A DNA stretch of 64,000 nt from Dawidia soli. Its GTDB lineage: Bacteria > Bacteroidota > Bacteroidia > Cytophagales > Cyclobacteriaceae. The stretch is from assembly GCF_018598185.1 (NCBI RefSeq), contig NZ_JAHESC010000012.1, forward strand, positions 1-64,000, read 5' to 3'. The number at the start of each line of letters is the position of its first letter. The first letter of the stretch is position 1. Below the pieces are notes generated by a model, which was given only the letters and a program-made list of their open reading frames with translations, did not search any database and was not told the DNA's origin. Both the position numbers and the translations under genes were made by a program. Below are positions 51,297-59,006 of the stretch, one piece after another.

Positions 51297-52070
51297 ATGA
51301 AAGCGATATTCCTTCTTCTGACGGTTATGGCGATGGCCCGCCCGGGCCGGTCGCTGCAGGCGGACTCGGTGGTATGCTCTCCGGAATTCAGCAACGTGCT
51401 GACGGCGAACTTTACCACGTTCCTCAAACGCGACGTTACGGGTACGTTTGCCGTAAAGGACGGTGACAGCATTCACTATGTCTTGTTCCAGGAGAACCTG
51501 TACGGCGCTACGTTTTCGCTATACGACCCCGCGGGACAGGAGATCATAAAGACACGTACACGGGCAAAAGTGCTTTCGGACAAGTTAAAGGGCCGTGAGC
51601 CGGGTAATTATTACTTCAAGATCCGGTCGGGGCGTCCGTTGCCAAATTCGTTTATCCTGATGCTGAACGTACGCAACTGTCTTCCGTACACGCCCGAGGC
51701 GACGCACGACAGTACCCCTACCGTCATCGCGATGGACACGGTCACCTCCGTCAAACTCGATTCGACCGTGTACCTCGCCAGCAAGCTCAATTTAAAGAGC
51801 AAACAAAGCATACGCATCGAGGTCGATTCTTTGCAGGGTTTATTGCAGTACGAAATCCGGTCTGCCAGCGGGCCGATCCATTACAGTTTCGCTGACGCGG
51901 CGGCAAGAACCGTAAAAAACGGCGTGGGTATATATCAGACGGGCACACTTCCCTTCCGGCATTCCTTCTACAGCTTGTGGCTGGAGAACGACGACCCGGT
52001 GGCGGGTAAACATGTGCGGGTGACCATTGTGCAACAGGTACGGAAACGTAAAACCCCTCTCGTAAAATGA
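51297..52070 (+). CDS. Exported beta-sandwich protein of eCIS envelope module
   Basis: 257 residues from ATG 51297; GTG 51285 would add four residues. The signal peptide is MKAIFLLLTVMAMARPGRSLQA. The mature part has two similar beta domains. The first (about 35-125) has a PPC-like pattern: GTFAVKDGDSIHYVLFQ, FSLYDPAGQEI, REPGNYYFKIRSG. The second (150-250) has VYLASKLNLKSKQSIRIEV, YEIRSASGPIHYSF and YSLWLENDDPV. There is no lipobox, so it is probably soluble in the periplasm or secreted. Its stop overlaps the ATG of the GH18-like gene (ATGA), indicating translational coupling, so the two products may act together. No known family is assigned with confidence. Confidence 0.75.
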   Translation: MKAIFLLLTVMAMARPGRSLQADSVVCSPEFSNVLTANFTTFLKRDVTGTFAVKDGDSIHYVLFQENLYGATFSLYDPAGQEIIKTRTRAKVLSDKLKGREPGNYYFKIRSGRPLPNSFILMLNVRNCLPYTPEATHDSTPTVIAMDTVTSVKLDSTVYLASKLNLKSKQSIRIEVDSLQGLLQYEIRSASGPIHYSFADAAARTVKNGVGIYQTGTLPFRHSFYSLWLENDDPVAGKHVRVTIVQQVRKRKTPLVK

Positions 52071-53713
52071 AAGCAACGCTACACGATATCGTCCGGCGCG
52101 GTCTGCTGGCACTGCTTTGCAGTTGTCTGTCTGGTATGGCGATCGCGCAGACCTCTTATACCGTTGACCCCGCCAACCCCTCTGACACCGTTGCCTGGAA
52201 AAGAGAACGGCAATTTGCCACGGGCAGCGCATTGAACCAGTACAGTAAGCTTTTTAAAACACTTCACGGTAAGAGCCGCAGCGTCTATTTCCGTAAAACG
52301 GAAGGTTTGCAAGAAATTGTGTACAACGACGAAAGCCAATCGTATTACGGCAAGCGGAACACTCCTTCGCAGCTGGCTGAGCACACGGAGGTGATGGGCT
52401 GGCACCTGCACTGGATGGAAGCGGAATGTCCCTATTACCCCTACCGGCTTTTCTCCACGCTGAGCTTCTTTTCATACGACATCGACTCTCACAGCGGCGC
52501 GTGTACCGATGCCGATGCCATACGGCATTGGCTGACATCACCGGTGCATGACTCCGCACGCGTACACCATACCCGGATGCTGCTGACGCTGACCAGCTAC
52601 GGCACGGCACGCAATAAAACGTTTTTGAATAACCGGCAGGCGTGGATGCTCCTGGCCGACAGCGTCCGGTCGCTGATCCGGTTGAAAAAAGCGCACGGCA
52701 TCGACCTCGACTTCAATGGCTTGTCGCCGGAAATGAAAAAACCTTTTACGGACTTTACCCGATTCATCCGCAACAAGCTGGGCGACAGCACCATCATTAC
52801 CTTGCAGATACCCTATAACGCCGCCCTGAATGCCTACGATCTGAACAGTTTGAAACCGCTGATCAATACCTTTATCGTACAGGGCTATGATTATGAAAAC
52901 CCTACTTGCGATAATGCCCCGCTGCCCATGGCGCCCCTGCAATCTCCGGGTGAATGCCCCAGCCTTGGGAAAACGACCGATGTACTTTTACAAACCTTGC
53001 CGCCAGGCGACATCGTGATCGGATTCCCCCTGTATGGCACCCGTTGGCGTCGCACGGCGGCCGGGTGGACGTCGCTGGATTACCTGCCGTACGAAAACAT
53101 ACGGGCGCAGTACAATGTGAATCACGAAGAGTATATCGAAAGTTCCAGCGGCAGCAGCATGGTGCGCGTCGGAAACGCCATACCGTACGAAGTGGTGTGG
53201 TATGAAGGGCATGAAAGCTTACGTCGCAAATTCACGTGGATCAAAGAAAAAGGACTTCACGGTGCAGGGCTTTGGGGTCTCGGTTACGATGGCAACCATC
53301 CGGAGATCTGGCAGGCCGTCGAGGCACACTTTACCGTATCGTCGTGGCAAAAAGTAGAACCCATCGGGTATGCGAACGGCCGAACGTATTCGCTGGTGAC
53401 CACCCTGCATCGATACCGCAAGATCATCGGCGTGTCGCTCTTTATCATGATCGGATTCTTTCTGCTGGGGCTTCTTCTTTCGCTGCTGGACTGGCGTGTA
53501 CGCGGCGTATTTTTCCAGAGCGGCGCATACCGTGGCCTGTGGGCATGCGGCTTGATCCTGGCGGCGTTACTGGCCGTTTACCTGTTTTTCGACGAGGGCG
53601 GTCCCGCCGGACATGCCGGTTTCAGCATGTTTGTGTACGGCATACTTTGCGGGGCGGTCGTTGTCTATATCACCAGCACGGCGTACCTGCGTTACAAAAA
53701 CAAACTACCGTAA
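52067..53713 (+). CDS. Membrane-anchored GH18-fold protein lacking the catalytic Glu
   Basis: 548 residues. Signal sequence 1-27, a GH18 TIM barrel of about 90-430 on the periplasmic side, then three membrane helices (about 447-470, 488-507, 515-538). GH18 marks: MGWHLHWMEAECPYY (first strand), LLTLTSYG, the motif region HGIDLDFNG (210-218), IVIGFPLYGTRW and GLHGAGLWGLGYDGNHPEIW (last strand). In active GH18 enzymes the motif is DGxDxDxE; here the acid/base Glu is Asn217 (AAT, 52715-52717) and the first Asp is His210, while Asp213 and Asp215 remain. So the fold is kept and hydrolysis is unlikely; binding of peptidoglycan or another GlcNAc glycan is a reasonable inference. It overlaps the previous gene by 4 bases and the next lies 3 bases on. 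Confidence 0.88.
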   Translation: MKATLHDIVRRGLLALLCSCLSGMAIAQTSYTVDPANPSDTVAWKRERQFATGSALNQYSKLFKTLHGKSRSVYFRKTEGLQEIVYNDESQSYYGKRNTPSQLAEHTEVMGWHLHWMEAECPYYPYRLFSTLSFFSYDIDSHSGACTDADAIRHWLTSPVHDSARVHHTRMLLTLTSYGTARNKTFLNNRQAWMLLADSVRSLIRLKKAHGIDLDFNGLSPEMKKPFTDFTRFIRNKLGDSTIITLQIPYNAALNAYDLNSLKPLINTFIVQGYDYENPTCDNAPLPMAPLQSPGECPSLGKTTDVLLQTLPPGDIVIGFPLYGTRWRRTAAGWTSLDYLPYENIRAQYNVNHEEYIESSSGSSMVRVGNAIPYEVVWYEGHESLRRKFTWIKEKGLHGAGLWGLGYDGNHPEIWQAVEAHFTVSSWQKVEPIGYANGRTYSLVTTLHRYRKIIGVSLFIMIGFFLLGLLLSLLDWRVRGVFFQSGAYRGLWACGLILAALLAVYLFFDEGGPAGHAGFSMFVYGILCGAVVVYITSTAYLRYKNKLP

Positions 53714-53716
53714 GGC

Positions 53717-53950
53717 ATGAGAGAGATTATCGCCAAAGAGCTTCTGTATTTCTTTTTCGCCGTCATCACCGCTATACCGGTGGCCTTTCTCTTTTTGCAC
53801 CTGCTGCAGCTGGACCCGGAGCACACCCGCATGGGCGACGATGAACACGTATTGGAAGTCGACCTGATGCTGATCGGCGGCGCCCTGGGATTTCTGGGGG
53901 TGTATGTGATGCGGCTGACGGTTTGGGCCGTAAAACAAATTGTTCACTAA
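53717..53950 (+). CDS. Small two-helix membrane protein of eCIS envelope module
   Basis: 77 residues. A first membrane helix (residues 8-30: LLYFFFAVITAIPVAFLFLHLL), an acidic loop (32-48: DPEHTRMGDDEHVLEVD) and a second helix (49-73: LMLIGGALGFLGVYVMRLTVW). The loop is likely cytoplasmic or periplasmic with both ends on one side. It starts 3 bases after the GH18-like gene and ends 19 bases before the DUF4255 gene, closing the envelope module. Too small for family recognition; its fixed place suggests a partner of the DUF4407 or GH18-like membrane proteins. Confidence 0.75.
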   Translation: MREIIAKELLYFFFAVITAIPVAFLFLHLLQLDPEHTRMGDDEHVLEVDLMLIGGALGFLGVYVMRLTVWAVKQIVH

Positions 53951-53969
53951 TACCCTGGAATAGATCACG

Positions 53970-54533
53970 ATGATCCAACACGTGTTACCGGTCGTTGTCG
54001 ACGAGCTCAATGAATACCTGAAGTCGCAATTCAATGCCGTCGAGGACAAGGCTATACTTTCAGCCATCGTAGAGCAAGACGGCAGCCTGGCCCTGGAGAG
54101 CGGCAACAAGATCGTGGCAACATTGATCTTTGTCGACAAGGACGTTACCTATAAAAGCGGCCCGGGCACGACATCGTCAGGATTGGAGATCCTTCAATAC
54201 TCGCCACCCCTGAATATAAACCTGACGGTCATGTTTTCCGCCCTTTTTAGCCGGAATCACTACATTGAATCCCTGCGCTACTTATCGGGTGTCATCTACT
54301 TTTTTCAATATAAACCGCTTTTCACACGACAAAACACACCGAAGCTGTCCAGGGGCGCCGACAAGATCTATTTCGACCTGCTTTCGGTATCGCCCAGCGA
54401 CATGATGAATTATTATTCTATGCTCGGCATAAAATACGTCCCATCGGTCGTATATAAAGTGCGGATGCTGACATTCTCGCAAGACAACGTGGTGGCCGAT
54501 CTGCCGGCGATCCGCGGCCTGGAGACAAAATAA
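53970..54533 (+). CDS. DUF4255 tail-completion protein (Afp16/Pvc16-like)
   Basis: 187 residues matching the DUF4255 family: VLPVVVDELNEYLKSQF at the start, AILSAIVEQDGSLAL, then LNINLTVMFSALFSRNHYIESLRYLSGVIYFFQYKPLF, the conserved block seen in eCIS cap proteins, and YSMLGIKYVPSVVYKVRMLTF near the end. In Afp the related protein Afp16 caps the tube and sheath and fixes tail length. It lies just before the structural genes. A 90-base gap with a good promoter follows. Confidence 0.93.
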   Translation: MIQHVLPVVVDELNEYLKSQFNAVEDKAILSAIVEQDGSLALESGNKIVATLIFVDKDVTYKSGPGTTSSGLEILQYSPPLNINLTVMFSALFSRNHYIESLRYLSGVIYFFQYKPLFTRQNTPKLSRGADKIYFDLLSVSPSDMMNYYSMLGIKYVPSVVYKVRMLTFSQDNVVADLPAIRGLETK

Positions 54534-54560
54534 AAATGTATATATAATACAAAATTTTCG

Positions 54561-54591
54561 TTTGAGTTTATCCTTATTCCTCTTACATTAG
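54561..54591 (+). promoter_or_regulatory. Promoter of the eCIS structural genes
   Basis: TTTG (54561-54564), 19 bases, then TACATTAG (54584-54591), close to TAnnTTTG. It lies in the 90-base gap between the DUF4255 gene and the 344-aa gene, so sheath, tube and baseplate genes can be transcribed from here. Confidence 0.55.
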
Positions 54592-54623
54592 ACCAAGTTT
54601 CGTTACCATCTATATCTAACCCT

Positions 54624-55658
54624 ATGTTGCGCTTCAAGCAGTTGTGGCAAGTCGATTTTACGCATCAATATTATACCGTTCGTCCTTACCAGCCGTTCCG
54701 GGTTTTTCCTACACATACTACTGCACAGCAAATGCAAGCCTATGGCCTGTTGCAAAAAGCATCCGCCCGTGGCTTTTTTATCGCTTCGAAGGCGCGGGAC
54801 GCCGCTACGGACCTGGAATATCTGCTGGATAAGCCTGTTACGCTGGTATTTACCATTACATGTGACGACCCGCTGCTACTCAATTACTCCGATCTCGCCG
54901 TCGAAAATACCGAGCAGAGCTTTTTACTCGGTAATCAGCACGCGGCAAAAGACGGGACGCTGCACCTTCACACGGGTGTACGGCTATCCGCGGCGGATCT
55001 CGTCATACCGGTTACGGGCTACAACGACCTGGACATACACTTCAAACCCGACGACAGTATAGCATGTTACCGGAGAAATCAGGTATCATCGGAGCCCCCT
55101 TTTTATACAGGAACCTACGAAGCTTTCAGGACATCGCAGGCGTTTGATACGCTGCTGGACCTGCCGGCATTTTCCATCCGCCGGACGGACTTGTCTGCTC
55201 TGCTGCATTTTTATGCCTGGACGAGTCCCACGCGGAACATTTTTGCGATCCTGGAAATGACGCTTACACCGTCCATGGCAGCCGCGGCCACTCCTACCCA
55301 CTATGCGGTGAACATCGGCGCGCGGGCTATCTCCTGGCGGTATAACATTATAGAGAAGCCCCAACGGTCGTTCAGTGATTTTATAGTATATGCCGGCAAG
55401 CGGGTGCTGTCGCTAAAACCGATCACGACACGTACACTGGCGGACGGCACGACGGCAGTGATCCTGGAACCGGTTGACCCGATCCTGCTGGCGGAGACCT
55501 ATGAAACGCCGTTTGAAGTAGAATTCAACCAAACCGACAGTAAAGCGGGAAAATTGAGCGCACGCCGGCGGCTGGGACTGCCCATTCCCGATATCGAACG
55601 AATCAAGATAAGCGCACAGTATGCCAGCGCCTATTCTGACATGTATATACACATCTAA
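54624..55658 (+). CDS. Hypothetical eCIS-locus protein
   Basis: 344 residues, cytoplasmic, no signal. The N-terminus (FKQLWQVDFTHQYYT, FRVFPTHTTAQQMQAYGLL) begins a beta-rich protein with a repeated pattern of strands and short helices. A central block is VTLVFTITCDDPLLLNYSDLA, then DLDIHFKPDDSI. The C-terminal third includes WRYNIIEKPQRSFSDFIVYAG and ends in SARRRLGLPIPDIERIKISAQYASAYSDMYIHI. It is 18 bases before the sheath gene and downstream of the promoter at 54561, so it is expressed with the structural proteins; a particle-associated role (collar, adaptor or assembly factor) is likely. Genes of this kind recur beside DUF4255 in Bacteroidota eCIS loci as far as I recall, but I know of no function. 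Confidence 0.72.
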   Translation: MLRFKQLWQVDFTHQYYTVRPYQPFRVFPTHTTAQQMQAYGLLQKASARGFFIASKARDAATDLEYLLDKPVTLVFTITCDDPLLLNYSDLAVENTEQSFLLGNQHAAKDGTLHLHTGVRLSAADLVIPVTGYNDLDIHFKPDDSIACYRRNQVSSEPPFYTGTYEAFRTSQAFDTLLDLPAFSIRRTDLSALLHFYAWTSPTRNIFAILEMTLTPSMAAAATPTHYAVNIGARAISWRYNIIEKPQRSFSDFIVYAGKRVLSLKPITTRTLADGTTAVILEPVDPILLAETYETPFEVEFNQTDSKAGKLSARRRLGLPIPDIERIKISAQYASAYSDMYIHI

Positions 55659-55676
55659 TAACCTAATCTCACGATC

Positions 55677-57167
55677 ATGCCACAAGTTTATGCCACCCCA
55701 GGGGTGTACATTGAAGAAAAGAGCGCATTTGCCAGCTCTGCGGTACCCGTTGCGACAGCGGTGCCGGCGTTTATCGGGTACACGGAAAAAGCGATCCGGA
55801 ACAACAAGTCGATCATCAACCTTCCGACCCGGATCACCTCGTTGAACGAGTATCATGAGATCTTTGGCGGCGCGCCAAAAATTCAATTCGATCTGCTGGA
55901 CGGCGAGCATGGTGAACCCTTTAAGGTCGAGGTAAAACGTGAAACCAATTTTTACCTGTATAACACGCTGCGCCTGTTCTTTTCCAATGGTGGGTCTACC
56001 TGCTACATCATTTCCGTCGGAACGTACGACTACACGAAAGGTGTAGAGACGGCCACGCTGAATCCGGCAGAAAACGATAAGGGTCTGAAAACGCTGTTGA
56101 AAGAAGTGGAACCCACCATGGTGGTGATCCCCGACGCGGTACTGCTCGAAGAGGCAGACTGTTTCAGCCTGCAGCAGGCCATGGTCATGCATTGCGGCTT
56201 TGACATGCGCAACCGCGTGGCATTGCTGGATGTATACAACGGCTACCGGCCCCGGACCATGGCGGACGACGATGTCGTGACGCGGTTTCGCGAGGGCATC
56301 GGCATCAATCACCTGCAATGGGCGGCGGCGTATTATCCCTGGGTGGAGAGCACCGTGGTGCCCGTCAGCGAAATAGACATGGCCAACATTGCCAACCCGG
56401 ATGTATTAAAGAAAAAGCTGACCGAATCGCTGAGCCAGGACAAGGCTGATGAAAAAAAGAACGCCGCTATTACACAGGAGATCGAAAAGATCGGCTCCGC
56501 CGATACCGATGCCGTGGCCGTTCACCAAACCCTGCTGACGGCGGTGCCATTGTACAAAGCCATTCTACTCGAGATCCGGCAAAAATTAAATATACTTCCC
56601 CCCAGCGGCGCCATGGCCGGTGTGCTGACGATGGTCGACAACGCTGTGGGCGTGGCCAAATCGCCTGCCAACGTATCGATGGGTTCGGTAGTAAAACCCA
56701 CGGTGAACATCACGAACGGCATCCAGGAAGATCTGAACCTGCCGCTCAACGGCAAAGCCGTGAACGCCATTCGCAGTTTTCCGGGGAAAGGAGTCGTGGT
56801 CTGGGGTGCACGCACGCTGGACGGCAACAGCCAGGACTGGCGATACCTCAGTGTACGCCGTACGGTCATCATGATCGAACAGTCGCTGAAGATCGCGGCG
56901 GAAATGTATGTATTCGAGCCCAACGTATCGGGTACCTGGGTGACGGTACGCGGCATGATGAGCAATTTCCTGACCGACCAATGGAAGCGTGGCTCCCTGG
57001 CCGGCGCCGTGCCCGAAGACGCGTTCAGTGTCGACATCGGTCTGGGCGTAACCATGACCCCTACCGATATCCTGGACGGTATCATGCGGATCACGGTGAA
57101 GCTGGCCGTTGTGCGGCCCGCGGAATTTATCGTAATCACCTTCCAGCAACAAATGCAGAAATCATAA
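55677..57167 (+). CDS. eCIS contractile sheath protein
   Basis: 496 residues. The opening PQVYATPGVYIEEKSAF and the motif VPAFIGYTEKA are typical of phage-tail and eCIS sheath subunits. The middle (about 90-330) is the exposed domain, with a Lys/Glu-rich loop near 240-270. The C-terminal core has INAIRSFPGKGVVVWGARTLDG, WRYLSVRRTVIMIEQSL, GTWVTVRGMMSNFLTDQWKRGSLAG and the final strand PAEFIVITFQQQMQ that interlocks neighbouring subunits. It polymerises around the tube and contracts to drive it out. Afp and PVC carry three sheath paralogues; this locus shows only one. Confidence 0.96.
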   Translation: MPQVYATPGVYIEEKSAFASSAVPVATAVPAFIGYTEKAIRNNKSIINLPTRITSLNEYHEIFGGAPKIQFDLLDGEHGEPFKVEVKRETNFYLYNTLRLFFSNGGSTCYIISVGTYDYTKGVETATLNPAENDKGLKTLLKEVEPTMVVIPDAVLLEEADCFSLQQAMVMHCGFDMRNRVALLDVYNGYRPRTMADDDVVTRFREGIGINHLQWAAAYYPWVESTVVPVSEIDMANIANPDVLKKKLTESLSQDKADEKKNAAITQEIEKIGSADTDAVAVHQTLLTAVPLYKAILLEIRQKLNILPPSGAMAGVLTMVDNAVGVAKSPANVSMGSVVKPTVNITNGIQEDLNLPLNGKAVNAIRSFPGKGVVVWGARTLDGNSQDWRYLSVRRTVIMIEQSLKIAAEMYVFEPNVSGTWVTVRGMMSNFLTDQWKRGSLAGAVPEDAFSVDIGLGVTMTPTDILDGIMRITVKLAVVRPAEFIVITFQQQMQKS

Positions 57168-57199
57168 CCTAACATCTTCCCCTTAAACTCTATACTATT

Positions 57200-57652
57200 A
57201 TGGCAGGCGAAAAACAGGACAATGTATGGCCCTTACCCAAGTTCTATTTCAAAGTGGAAGTAGAGGGTGGCATGACGGCTTCCTTTCAAGAAGTATCGGG
57301 CCTCGATGCAGAAGTCGACGTATATGAATACCGGCACGGCGACAGTAAGGATTTTACCAAGATCAAAATGCCGGGGCTGAAAAAATACAGCGACGTGACG
57401 TTGAAGAAGGGCCATTTTACGGGCGACATCCAGTTCTTTGAATGGTTCAGTAAAAACCAATTGAACACGATCGAGCGCAAGGGCGTAACGATCAAGTTAC
57501 TCAACGAAGGCGGGAATCCGGAGATCGTGTGGACGTTGACCAACGCGTTCCCGAAATCCGTAAAGTCGACCGACCTCAACTCGGGCAGCAGCGACGCCGC
57601 GATCGAGCAATTGGTACTGGCGCACGAAGGCCTGGTCATCGCGAAAGGCTGA
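57200..57652 (+). CDS. eCIS inner tube protein (Hcp/gp19-like), first paralogue
   Basis: 150 residues, a typical tube-protein size. WPLPKFYFKVEVEG, the loop FQEVSGLDAEVDVYEYRHGDSKDF, then MPGLKKYSDVTLKKGHFTGDIQFFEWF and GNPEIVWTLTNAFPKSVKSTDLNS are the conserved blocks of eCIS/phage T4 gp19-type tubes. The final ATG-proximal and C-terminal strands form the hexameric ring. It stacks into the tube inside the sheath, directly after the sheath gene. It is likely the main tube protein (Pvc1-like), though which of the two paralogues is major cannot be told. Confidence 0.95.
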   Translation: MAGEKQDNVWPLPKFYFKVEVEGGMTASFQEVSGLDAEVDVYEYRHGDSKDFTKIKMPGLKKYSDVTLKKGHFTGDIQFFEWFSKNQLNTIERKGVTIKLLNEGGNPEIVWTLTNAFPKSVKSTDLNSGSSDAAIEQLVLAHEGLVIAKG

Positions 57653-57661
57653 TCGTAATCT

Positions 57662-58138
57662 ATGGCGGCCAATCAAACAACCGGAGAACCCTACCCGCTG
57701 GTAGGGTTCTACTTCAGCATTTCGTTCAGCGGCATCGCCGACACGAACGATCTGAAGTTCAAAGCCGTGTCGGGCATCAGCATGTCGCTGGAAGTCGAGA
57801 ATGTAGCGCAAGGCGGCGACAGCGGCACCTTTGTGACGTTGCCAAAGAAAACGACCTTCAGCGACCTGGAATTAAAACGCGGCGTGCTGTCGGCATCGTC
57901 GGCCGTTACGGCGTGGTGCTACAGCTGGCTTTTGAACGACTATTCACAACCGATCGAAAAGAAAACAGTGACGTTAAAGCTGCTCAGCAAAGACAGCACA
58001 CCCGTTATGACCTGGCAGTTTAACGAAGCCTACCCGGTGCAGCTGGATATCAGCAGCTTCAGCTCGACGGCCGAGGGTGAAGCGGCCCTGGTAGTGGAAA
58101 GCATCAAGTTGAAGTACAGTACTATTCAAATTATCTAA
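57662..58138 (+). CDS. eCIS tube protein, second paralogue (tube-initiator-like)
   Basis: 158 residues, 9 bases after the first tube gene. It shares the same fold marks: PLVGFYFSISFSG, FKAVSGISMSLEVENVAQGGDSGTF, LPKKTTFSDLELKRGV and STPVMTWQFNEAYPVQLDISSF. It differs clearly in loops and charge from the first paralogue, and ends with a long AEGEAALVVESIKLKYSTIQII strand. In Afp and PVC a second tube-like protein (Pvc5 type) forms the first ring on the hub, joining tube and spike; that job fits its place next to the hub genes. Confidence 0.92.
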   Translation: MAANQTTGEPYPLVGFYFSISFSGIADTNDLKFKAVSGISMSLEVENVAQGGDSGTFVTLPKKTTFSDLELKRGVLSASSAVTAWCYSWLLNDYSQPIEKKTVTLKLLSKDSTPVMTWQFNEAYPVQLDISSFSSTAEGEAALVVESIKLKYSTIQII

Positions 58139-58140
58139 CC

Positions 58141-58326
58141 ATGCCGCTGGACGTCAAAGAATTTATCATCCAGGCCAAGTTTGCGGACGACGACGAGGGC
58201 TCTTCGGAGACGGCGAAGGCGGCTGCGCAAAAGCAGGCTACCGACTACAAACTACTGAAAGAAGAGCTCATCAGCGAATGCATGGACAGGATCGAAGAGC
58301 TTTTGCGTAAACGAGACCGGCGATAA
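58141..58326 (+). CDS. DUF5908 small eCIS protein
   Basis: 61 residues. It begins PLDVKEFIIQAKF, the DUF5908 signature, followed by a low-complexity acidic/Ala linker and a C-terminal helix (LLKEELISECMDRIEELLRKRDRR). DUF5908 genes are found in this position between tube and LysM genes in eCIS loci. In Afp and PVC the corresponding small protein (Pvc6 type) is poorly understood. It is 2 bases after the tube gene and 2 bases before the LysM gene. Function unknown. Confidence 0.88.
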   Translation: MPLDVKEFIIQAKFADDDEGSSETAKAAAQKQATDYKLLKEELISECMDRIEELLRKRDRR

Positions 58327-58328
58327 CA

Positions 58329-59006
58329 ATGGCGAACGGCGGGAAACGTGAAAAGATGATCATCGAGGCCTACGAGGCGCCCGACTTTACGGCCAAGCTG
58401 GCCGACGAGTATACCTTTCAGATCAATCCTGAAAAATATGATCGCACACGGGAGCCGTCCGTCCGGGAAGACCACATGCGCCTGGCCAACGGCGACAGTG
58501 TTCCCACCAATAAATCGATCGACCGGGAATACCTGACGCTGACCTTCTATGTAGACGCAACGGGCGCTGTAGGCGGCTGCGACGACGTGGAAGCCAATAT
58601 CCAGGCACTCAAGAAACTGTGTGTGGACGTGAACGGGAACATTCACCGGGCCAATTATCTTAAAGTACGGTGGGGCGCGGACTTTACGTTTTCCTGCGAG
58701 ACTGCGGAGCTGAAAACGGATTTTGTATTGTTCAAGCCCGACGGAACGCCGGTCCGGGCCAAGGTGATGGCGAAGTTCCGGCAATTCACCGACGCGGACG
58801 CCCGGGCCAAACAAAACAACCTCAGCTCGCCGGACCTATCGCATATCAAAACCATTGTGGATGGCGACACCCTGCCGGTGCTGTGCCATCGCGTGTACGG
58901 CGATTCGAAATACTATATACAGGTTGCCGCCTACAACAAGCTGATCAACTTCAACATTCTTACTCCCGGACAAAGGATTATTTTTCCCCGTTTAACCAAT
59001 GATTAA
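58329..59006 (+). CDS. eCIS hub adaptor with LysM domain (Afp7/Pvc7-like)
   Basis: 225 residues. The N-terminal domain (about 10-165: YTFQINPEKYDRTREPSVRED, LTLTFYVDATGAVGGC, LKVRWGADFTFSCETAELKTDFVLF) has the gp53/Afp7-like fold. A LysM domain lies at the C-terminus (about 175-223: VDGDTLPVLCHRVYGDSKYYIQVAAYN, then PGQRIIFPRL). In contractile particles this protein links the tube/hub to the sheath baseplate; the LysM in this setting holds protein partners rather than peptidoglycan. Its end overlaps the spike gene by 8 bases. Confidence 0.93.
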   Translation: MANGGKREKMIIEAYEAPDFTAKLADEYTFQINPEKYDRTREPSVREDHMRLANGDSVPTNKSIDREYLTLTFYVDATGAVGGCDDVEANIQALKKLCVDVNGNIHRANYLKVRWGADFTFSCETAELKTDFVLFKPDGTPVRAKVMAKFRQFTDADARAKQNNLSSPDLSHIKTIVDGDTLPVLCHRVYGDSKYYIQVAAYNKLINFNILTPGQRIIFPRLTND

